In this document: piece after piece, positions 55,931 through 64,000 of the stretch | Numbering within the stretch: the first letter of the stretch is position 1 | How the letters are laid out: the number at the start of each line of letters is the position of its first letter | From: Ptychodera flava | Taxonomy: Eukaryota > Hemichordata > Enteropneusta > Ptychoderidae | Assembly (NCBI RefSeq): GCF_041260155.1 | Contig: NW_027248290.1 | Location: forward strand, 190,652-254,651 | Length of the DNA stretch: 64,000 nucleotides | Direction of reading: 5' to 3' | Program-made: the position numbers and the translations under genes | The notes under the pieces: model-generated | The model's input: only the letters and a program-made list of their open reading frames with translations | Told to the model about the DNA's origin: nothing | Databases searched by the model: none

Positions 55931-56483
55931 ACTGTTTATAAATATTGCATTATTAACTTGTGTCTGTAATTTTCTATGTGTACATTATTAGGTGAACACA
56001 TGGTGGTCTGCTTTCCAGAACACATGCATTCTATTTACTTACTCTGCACACTTACATTGTGTTCAAAAAGTGTTACAGTGTTCTGATGCGTAAACAGTGT
56101 TCTATTTCATGTAATTTTGAACATATGAAATGCGTTCAAAAATAAAAACACTATATGTTCTAAATCTGAACACATGCATTCTAGTTTTCTTAGTGAACAC
56201 TTAAACTGCGTTCAAAAGAGTGTTACAGTTAAGCGTTCTAATATGTGTTCAATAACTGAACACATGACTTTAGAGGTACGGTTACGTGAATGAAACATAG
56301 TGGTGTACGGACATCTGTCGATGAAAGACGCTGTCAAGAGTTGTTTCCTGAGGCTGCGATGTTGAATGAGAAGTTGAAGACTCCTCTTGTGATTTGGTTT
56401 TAAACTTACTGGCTACACGTGCACCATTGCAAAGATTGCGAAGTACTGATCGCCGCGTTATCTGAGGAGCCGATCTATCACTA

Positions 56484-56704
56484 ACGTTGCTGGCCATGGC
56501 TAAGACAGCTGTGGGCCCGGAGCTGTGATGTTTTCAGACGGGATTCCTGGGCTGGTTTTGACTTTACGACTTTTAACCTCGCCACCACAAAGTCGTAAAA
56601 GTCAAAAGCAGCCCTAAAAGGCAGGCATCCCGTCTGAAAACACCACAGCTATGGACCCACAGCTAGACCAAAGACATTCGTCTTTGCCATGGCCAACACT
56701 GGTA
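56484..56704. mobile_element. Fold-back element with arms of about 75-100 bp
   Basis: gctgtgggcccggagctgtg through ttttgactttacgactttt mirrors aaagtcgtaaaagtcaaaag through ctatggacccacagc. The similarity extends outward to gccatggc on both sides, with an 11-bp insertion in the right arm. Confidence 0.85.
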
Positions 56705-58239
56705 TTGCACTATCGCTTGTCGATGTGCTCGGTCACGGGTTGAATTTGTTATCAACCCCAATCAATATTACTCATTTGCCGTTCACCCAGTCGTTGAAAA
56801 CAACAACTTCGCGACGCGATTTTTCACAACGGTGATTTAGTTTTTTGCAACCTGACGAGAACTTTGACGTCTTCGGTCGAGACCGCAGCAAATCTTGCAG
56901 ATGTCGACGGCTTATAGCTTTCGCCGGTACCGTTTCCATCGTAGTCAGAGTTTTTGTTCCGTCCACTGTGCCGAGATATTAGTTTCACTTCGATGATAAA
57001 ATTCTGATTCAAAATGTTCGAAATAAATACAGTTTGCCAATCGTAATGATTATTTCCCTAAACAGATGTAAATCCGCTTCAATATTATTGTTGTTCAGAA
57101 ACTGTTAACCACTAGACAATAATTACCAATAGAAAGTAGAACGGGATAATGACTAATTTGCATAATTTAGTGTGAAATAATTTCTTAACCATGGTTTTCT
57201 ATGTAAACGTAATTTAATGGCACGTGACCTGTTTTCAAAATGCTTTGCAGTTGGCAAAACATGTAAAATATTTTGCTGGACACAAGAAATCAGTAAAACA
57301 TTAATAGCAGTAATAATTAGCCCAATTAAAAGCTAAAATACTTAGAAAAGTTTGTTTTCAGAAAATGCAAATGCCAACTTTATTTCGCTGCCAACAGATT
57401 GGTAATTTGTAGTACTTGGTGCGTTTGTAATAATATGATATACAGTCGTGACACGGTGCATCGATGTATCGATGTATATTGTATTTATCGATCGAGTTCG
57501 ATTCACTGACAGTTTATATATTTATCTTCACCGATGAGGGCGCACTCAATCAACGTGCATACGTTTTTCGCATCGACTACCACTGTAACACGACGCGTCT
57601 AGGAAATACATCATACTTATACAATGAAGATTGTGGGGATCATTTTGAATTTTAAAAAGTCGCGAATTTGGTTAAAGTTATTTTGGAAACGTTTTAGCGG
57701 CAGCCCCTTAACCTCTCATCTATTGGCAGAGAGTAAACCGTCTTAATTACAGTGTCCGTTTTTCGCAATGGAGGGACCGTGACTGAAAGAAATGCACCCA
57801 TCTCTCAAGTCAGAGGCTCATCGTTTTCAAAAACTGCATTTTATGATGGATACGTTAATCCGATCTTCTTGGGGAACAATTCAATTGCCCGATAATCATT
57901 AAAGACTTTTGATCGTCGACCATTCATATTGTTACTTCTGTCATGAAAACTTATGGCTCATGAAAATGGCCTTATACTTTCACATGACTTAGATATGCTT
58001 AACTAACGAAATAAGTATGTAGACTCTAATCTCCAACTACAGCTTTTATGAATTAATAAGTTTTTAACAGCTATTTCTGACTCGGGTCTGTGAAACAACT
58101 TATGCGACTTTCACATATCTTTCCTATAGTAAAGTCTTTGGAATGACGACCGTCTTTATTTTGTGATTGAAGAAAGAAATGTAACCATATGGCAACGTAG
58201 ACATTTACAGAAAGACAAGACACAAAGACATGTATTTAT
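56705..58239. other. Intergenic; nothing recognised
   Basis: Several 60-65-codon frames (for example 57464-57655 +, 56772-56966 -) have no recognisable domain. Confidence 0.25.
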
Positions 58240-58295
58240 TATGACGAACACCAAGCTACATGAAAATTGACAAAATTGGATTTTTGTTTCAATCT

Positions 58296-58301
58296 TTTAT
58301 T
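58296..58301 (-). promoter_or_regulatory. Candidate poly(A) signal AATAAA of NHL copy 2
   Basis: Near the outer edge of the duplicated flank, as in copy 1. Confidence 0.35.
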
Positions 58302-58860
58302 TCTTCATTGGAATTCAACAAGCCAATCTCCACGAGCTACTTATGGAATTTACAGTAACAATCCACCTAGTGTATAAAATAGCGTTCTCAAAAGGTAGGC
58401 TACTTCCATCGATAATGACATACACCAAACATCTGACTTGTCAAATCTGTGCACAGTAAGCATTAAAATTCATTTTACAGTCATGTGAAATATGTCATGA
58501 AAATCAATTATCTTTGGAATGCGAGACACATTTAGTTTTTTTTTTCTGAAATGCAGATTAATCGGGAAGTTCAGTCAAGACATTAATCTACTGTATGTGT
58601 TTGCTAAAATGCACAACTTGTGTAAAAAACACCATGAACGTGAAACTCCTGACAGGAAGAAAAGAATTTGATAACAATCCATACTGACACCAAGTAAAAT
58701 GTTTCTATGCGTATCGATGGCTGATCTGATACGACGTAAGCGTTCTCTGCTTTTAGAAGCAATTCTAGTTCAAAACCAGAAAGTTACAAGAGTACATTGT
58801 TTTAAAGAAGATATAGCTCTGAAATATCTGACGATCATAAAAATACGGCTAGTTTTCAAT

Positions 58861-58986
58861 CGGGTTCGAACCCACAACATACGGCATCAGTCGCCTAGCG
58901 GAGAGGCCACAGAGAGAACCGCTCGACTAAATCCCCACTCTCATATAAAGAGTGGTTCAATAGCCGGAATGTAGCGGTTGGTTTCA
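58861..58986 (-). mobile_element. tRNA-derived SINE-like insertion with 8-bp target duplication
   Basis: The minus strand carries an A-box-like TAGTCGAGCGG (58929-58919) and a B box GGTTCGAACCC (58872-58862) at tRNA-Ser/Leu-like spacing with a long variable arm. TTTTCAAT flanks the insert at 58853-58860 and 58987-58994. The paralogous site near 14650 in copy 1 is empty. The tRNA head lies at the B-box end next to the target duplication, unusual for a SINE, so a retroposed tRNA-like RNA is an alternative. Confidence 0.6.
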
Positions 58987-61462
58987 TTTTCAATGCTTTT
59001 AAATACCTAACCGTATTCTTAAGTCACGAGTAATACTATGAAAGAAAAGTGCGTTTGACTTGTGAGACATATAAACCACAAAAAGATGTTGGTGAAAACC
59101 ATACGTATTACCATAATTAAAAGTACAATACAACGAAAAATAAAATGCGAGATTCAAAAACGTCTTAGTACGATATATAACACTTCATCAAATCATTTAC
59201 GATAGCAACGTAGCAGAGGAAATCATAGAGCGCTGGCTTTAGAATACAGCCCAGAAAAAATACATGCAAGCCAAAAACTAAAATATTCGGAAATAACATG
59301 CATATTTTTTGAAAAGAGTCGTTATATTTGGACAATTCTGAATACTTTGAAGAGTTTTTAAACTAATCCTACAATACATCATGATCTGAAAATATCTATA
59401 TCTATGATAGAGTGACAAGAAATAGTGTAAAAAAATGGCATTAGGTATACGGCTAAGTGGCAAGAAAAAAGAGAGTAAACAAAACATCACCAAAGTCTTC
59501 AATATTTCTTGATTTAACCATCATGCAGCTATGGTGTTTCGGCTACACACATGATAACAAATCTTAGTTCTCGAATGCATCATTGAATGACAATCCTGCA
59601 TGCATATACTGTGATCAGAACAATGAATACAGCTAGCTGTGCAACACAATAAGCTTAGGTCTACTTGGCAAGCGTACAGGGAAATAGTAAATTGAAAAAA
59701 AAGCATAACGTCTACAATCCAATTAAATGTCTTAATATTTACAATCTTGTCACGATATTTTAAATTGCGATAAAACTATCAAACTCTAAGAAATACAGTC
59801 CATTACAGATACTGATATGTTACGTGTACCTCTGCTCTGAAGCCGACATAAAGCCAACCTGACCAGCCTAGCCTGACAGCAGATATTGAAATAGCGCCAC
59901 CTATCATGAGCTAATGAACTAGCGTAAGAATTTTACACTAACGTGAGTCGGTCGGTTGTACATCTCATAAAAACAGACCTCTTTCAAAAACGAAAAAAAA
60001 TACAAAGGTACGGAGGTCTCTTTTCTGTTTCTGAATCAGTAACATAATACCCAGCTGTGTTATGTTTGCAAATTCGTACTTTGATATTTTTTCTGGGACT
60101 ACCTTTTACGGTGGAAGCTATCTAATGAGTAAAGCGTTCGACTACAGTCAAAACATTAACAGCTGACAGGTTGCCAGCTGAAGTCATGTGTGGATTTACT
60201 CCTGGAATTTTATAAATCTGACGATGTTACAAGAAATCGGAAGGCATTATTCTGACCAGGATGAGTCTCAGAGTGTGTGGACATTGTTCAGGTAAGATCT
60301 GATGAGTGTCTTTCTTGAAATCAAAACAAATATGAGAAGATTTCACAGCGATGCTTTGATGAATGTTACAGTGTTTGAATAAAAACTCATTGCAATGCTG
60401 CTGTACATAATTCACAATTGTATTCTGTAAAAAAATATGAAAATTGCAACTGATCACTTTGATCTCCATTTAATGAATTGTTAACATCAAAATGTGAAAT
60501 TCTAACCCAAACATGACCAGTAAAATCAGGACATTAACTCAGAAATCTGGAAAGCATGTTGAAATTTGATTGAATGTTGAATGGAAGTCATGTCAACACT
60601 GGACATTCTGCAGAAATATCAAAATATCTCTTTATAAAACATGATAACTTCAACTGATAACTTAAATATTATGATTTTTGAATTACTTACATCAAGACGT
60701 AAAATTCTAACCCCAACATGGCCAGGAAAATATGAACATTTCTCAAAAAAAAAATGAAATTATTTGTATTTTCTACATGTCAAAACAGTTGCATTAAACT
60801 TATCACAATTTCTCTACAGTATTCAAAATATCACTCTGAAAAATTTATAAACTTTCAACTGATGTCTTAAATTTTATGATTTTTGAATTCTTCACATCAG
60901 GACATAAAATTCTAACCCCAACATGGCCAGGAAAATATGAACATTTCTCAGAAAAATGAAATTATTTGTATTCTCTGTGTCAAAACAATTGCATCAAAAC
61001 AAACCTGATCACAATTTCTTCACATTTTACAAAAAAGTTGACTCTGAAAATAATACAAAATTTCAACCAATGACTTTAATTTTAAATTATTGGATTCCTT
61101 ACATCAAGATGAGAAATTCTAACCCCAACATGACTAGGAAATTATGAATAGTTTCTGAGAAAAATGAAATTATTGACATTGTTCATGGCATCAAAACAAA
61201 GCGGATCACAATTTCTTCACATTTTACAGAAAATTCACTCTGAAAAAAATACAAAATTTCATCCAAGGGTTTCAATTCCACTTGGAGTCATTTCCTGACA
61301 TCATAACGAGAAATTCTAACCCAAACTTGGCTGAGAAAATATTGAGTTTTGATGAGAAAATCAGGAAAATTGTGTCAGTCATGGTGATGATGTGTTTGTA
61401 GGTTGTTCAGTTGTACAATTGTATTTGCTGCAATATTTGCATTGACTGTCTTCTCAGATTTC

Positions 61463-62241
61463 TTACTTGTAAATGACCTTGACAGTGAGATCACTGCTAT
61501 CTGAATAAACTATTCTACCGTCTGTAAACACTGCAATGTAGTAAGGGATTCCATCTACAGTTACAGTTTCCTGGTATTCACCCTGTCTATCAAATTTCAC
61601 TATCTTCCTACTATCTGCCACATAAATATTGTCTGCATTGTCAACTGTAACTCCCAATGGATACTCTAAGTGATCACTTCCAAATTGATTCAATATTTCA
61701 AGATTACTGTCCAAAACATAGATACACTTTACATCACCACGACATGACACTATGAGTTGATATTTGCTATTCATGGTCAGAGAGTAGGGCTGACTGAGTT
61801 GTCGTCTTGAAATAATGTCCCCATCTCCATTACATTTGATTACACAGTCTGCATCGTAGTCTGCTATGAAAACATTTCTGTCTTTATCAACAAATACACC
61901 AGTGGGGTCTTTCAGTTTACCCATTGCTATTATTTGTTTCACTTCACTCTTTGCATCACTCACTACAATGCATTGGTTGTATCTATCCGCTGTGTAATAG
62001 TCACCATTGTCTGCCATTGCTGTGTCGTATGGTTTGAAATTGTGAGGTAAGCCATGAACTGTGACAGATGTTAGAATCTGTGCAGTGTCTGCTGTTACTG
62101 TCTTCACACTGCCAGATGAGTCACAGACAAGTACATGTCCATTCTGGTTTATTGTCAATCCCAATGGGTAAAAGACTTCATCTGATGATTCCTTGCCATC
62201 TCTGGACAATAAAACCCTGACAGTGTTGGACAGTAGTGTAC
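61463..62241 (-). CDS. NHL-repeat beta-propeller terminal exon, copy 2, intact (TRIM-NHL-like)
   Basis: Open from acceptor cacctatag (62241) to TAA at 61465-61463, about 259 codons. Six propeller blades are visible: GLTINQNGHVLVCDSSG, AMADNGDYYTADRYNQ, GVFVDKDRNVFIADYDAD, SLTMNSKYQLIVSC, GVTVDNADNIYVADSRK and IAVFTDGRIVYSDSS. NHL propellers at the C-terminus of TRIM-type E3 ligases bind RNA or protein substrates. The RING, B-box and coiled-coil exons would lie further right (upstream), beyond the window, so TRIM identity is inference. The exon is preceded by an intron containing a 147-bp satellite. Confidence 0.75.
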
Positions 62242-62563
62242 CTATAGGTGTAAGGTAACAATTTGCAAATGTAGGTTAAAGGTCACCAGCTGATAAAACA
62301 ATAGAACTGCCATTGAAATATGGTTTTTTTGACATGAAGGTGGCAATTTCTTGAAAAAATCTCATTAATAAAAAATTAAAACAGTAAAAATTGTACTAAT
62401 TTGCATAAATAAGTATATTTCACTGATAAACAATCGTTCAGGCTGGTAATTGTACTTTTTCACCTCTTTTTAAATGCTAGTAGTTGTTCAATTGAGTAAT
62501 GACAGTGGTTTTTTGACATTCTTAAGATTTTAGGTAATAATTAAAAATTGCTCTGATCAAGTA
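62242..62563 (-). other. Intron upstream of NHL exon copy 2
   Basis: The first ~90 bp are homologous to 17999-18091 of copy 1, including 'tggttttttgacatgaa'. The rest is AT-rich. Confidence 0.5.
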
Positions 62564-63310
62564 ATTTGCATTATTAATGAATTAAGGTAATTAGGCTTTA
62601 TCTCCATAATGGATTTGAGTAAAATGCTAAAATTTTGTGGAATTGTTTCTTAAGCCATGGCCGTGTCATTGCATTTGGTCCAGTGAATTTTATCTGTGTA
62701 GTAATCATGTATTTGCATAATTAATGAATTTAGGTAATTAGGCTATATCTCAATTATGGTTCAGTACAAAATGCTAGATATTTGTAGAATTTTCACTGAA
62801 AACTGGTATGTCATTTGCTTTGGTCGCAGTGAAATTTATCTCTATGATAATGACTTATTTGCATAATTAATGAATTAAGGTAATTAGGCTGTATCTCAAT
62901 AATGATCCAGTGTAATATGCTAGAATTTTGCGGAATTTTCACTGAAGTCATTGCTGTGTCATTGCCCTTGGTCCAGTGAATTTTATCTCCAATATAATTA
63001 ACAATTTGCATAATTAATGAATTTAGGTAATTAGGCTGTAGCTCAATTATGGTTCACTGTAATATGCTGCAATATTGTGAAATTTTTTCTAAAGTCATGG
63101 CAATGTCATTGCCTTTGGTCCAGTGAATTTTATCTCTAATGTAATTAATAATTTGCATATTTAATTAATTTAGGTAATTAGGCAGTTATCAACAATAGTT
63201 CAGTGTAATATGGTTGAATTTCGTGGAAATGTTACCAAAGCTTTTGCCGTGTCATCACATTTTGTCCTGTGAATTGTATCACTTATTATTAATTTGCATA
63301 ATTGATGAGC
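62564..63310. repeat. ~147-bp tandem satellite, about five units
   Basis: ATTTGCATAATTAATGAATT or a close variant begins at 62564, 62711, 62857, 63004, 63151 and 63292 (spacing 147, 146, 147, 147, 141). Each unit continues with taggtaattaggc, a 'cagtgtaatatgctagaatt' block and 'tggtccagtgaattttatct'. Confidence 0.85.
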
Positions 63311-64000
63311 CAATATTAGAATTTTTTTTGGTTATATTCTGCAAATTTGTTTAATTGTTGATGTTCGTTGCATTCGTATAGTCTGTGAGCCAGGCCTTGT
63401 AAAAGTGTTTAGAAATGGCATTAAGTTGTCATGGGTCATTTGCTGAAACTGATTTCAAGTGAAAATGATACATTATGAGGTGTCAAGACATATTTATGAA
63501 GATAATATTAGCTTTTCAATGCGGGGCATGATAAAAAGTTCCACCCAAGATGTAAAAGAACAGCATAAAATTGAACAACAGATTACTGTTTCCTGTAAAC
63601 CATAGGAAATTGTTTATAAACATAAAAATTTTATATGCCATTTACCAATTATGAGCACATAGAGTAAATTTTGCCATAAAATGGCATTTTTTGAGGTTTT
63701 CCCACAAAATTATGCTAATGACTTTCAGTGACAGACAACTTCTGTTTCACTCACATTGCACAATAAAACATCAAAGACTGAATTTATGAGTGAGCGATAT
63801 GGAAATTTTATTTCTTATAATCAAGAATGTGACAGAAAACTTCCACTTTTACCACTTTTTACCCCAAATTATGCATAAATGATATTATGGGTGTATGGTT
63901 CTTTTCTGAAATATGGAAATGTTTAGAACTACACACTGTACATGATAGGACATTATTATGTTTAAAGGTAGTGACAAAATTTCAATGAATATGAGCAAAA
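63311..64000. other. Right-end intronic or intergenic sequence
   Basis: AT-rich, with no exon seen. Presumably still the intron of the NHL gene. Confidence 0.25.

Larger units (their letters stand above)
52560..56280. mobile_element. Candidate DNA-transposon-like region with clustered TGTTCA/GAACACTAGTGTTC motifs
   Basis: Both ends are loaded with TGTTCA/TGAACA words (52620-52680 and 55985-56265). Perfect or near GAACACTAGTGTTC palindromes occur at 53015-53030, 53070-53083, 53093-53108, 53575-53620 and 53660. CTCTAAA near 52563 and TTTAGAG near 56270 could be terminal inverted ends. Between them lie two exons of a mobile-element-linked gene family. This is inferred from repeat layout; no transposase domain was recognised. 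Confidence 0.4.
58240..61462 (-). repeat. Segmental duplication copy 2: 3' flank of intact NHL exon
   Basis: Collinear with 14220-17209. Near the gene five units of about 200 bp, each with 'aaattctaaccccaacatgg', start at about 60497, 60700, 60909, 61111 and 61311. Most of it may be transcribed as a long 3' UTR ending near the AATAAA at 58301-58296. Confidence 0.65.

Noticed and set aside
56282..56497. 72-codon minus frame beginning MASNVSDRSAPQITRR with a good initiation context
   Set aside because: Starts inside a fold-back element arm, no domain, no supporting downstream exon; kept only as an observation.
57464..57655. 63-codon + frame containing GDHFEF terminus
   Set aside because: No homology recognised and no splice signals in register.

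Overview
This is a 64 kb stretch of AT-rich animal nuclear DNA. The genes are split by GT/AG introns, microsatellites are dense, and LTR, LINE and fold-back elements are abundant. An invertebrate deuterostome (hemichordate or amphioxus type) fits the lineage-specific receptor kinase, the TRIM/NHL-type propeller genes and the TRADD-N-type immune gene best, but this taxonomic guess is weak.

Layout from left to right. 1-6.1 kb: intergenic DNA with copies of a dispersed repeat (R1) and an inverted-repeat element. 6.2-9.8 kb (+): seven consecutive exons of a receptor-tyrosine-kinase-like gene whose catalytic loop and DFG motif are both degenerate (pseudokinase). 9.8-14.1 kb: intergenic DNA, one large palindrome, microsatellites. 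14.2-18.0 kb (-): NHL-propeller exon copy 1, broken by frameshifts, with a long tandem-repeat 3' flank. 18.1-20.7 kb (+): decayed Ty3/Gypsy element with both LTRs. 21.2-27.2 kb (-): multi-exon gene joining a GT-B glycosyltransferase-like exon, several short basic/serine-rich phase-1 exons, a TRADD-N-like exon and a helical C-terminus. 27.9-32.5 kb: two decayed LINEs, one on each strand, head to head. 36.2-40.3 kb: about 780-bp tandem repeats with dimeric higher-order organisation. 44.8-51.0 kb (-): nearly intact BEL/Pao LTR retrotransposon with a perfect 5-bp target duplication. 52.6-56.3 kb: region rich in TGTTCA motifs carrying two exons of a mobile-element-linked gene family. 56.5 kb: fold-back element. 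58.2-62.2 kb (-): second, intact NHL exon with its duplicated 3' flank, containing a tRNA-like insertion absent from copy 1. 62.5-63.3 kb: about 147-bp satellite in the upstream intron.

The host genes (receptor-like pseudokinase, GT/TRADD-N fusion, NHL propellers) are all of types often expanded in invertebrate signalling and innate immunity. The two NHL exons are products of one segmental duplication. No tRNA or rRNA gene, CRISPR array or prokaryotic-type operon was found. Exon boundaries were read by eye from splice consensus and codon phase; family names rest on recognised motifs, not on a search.
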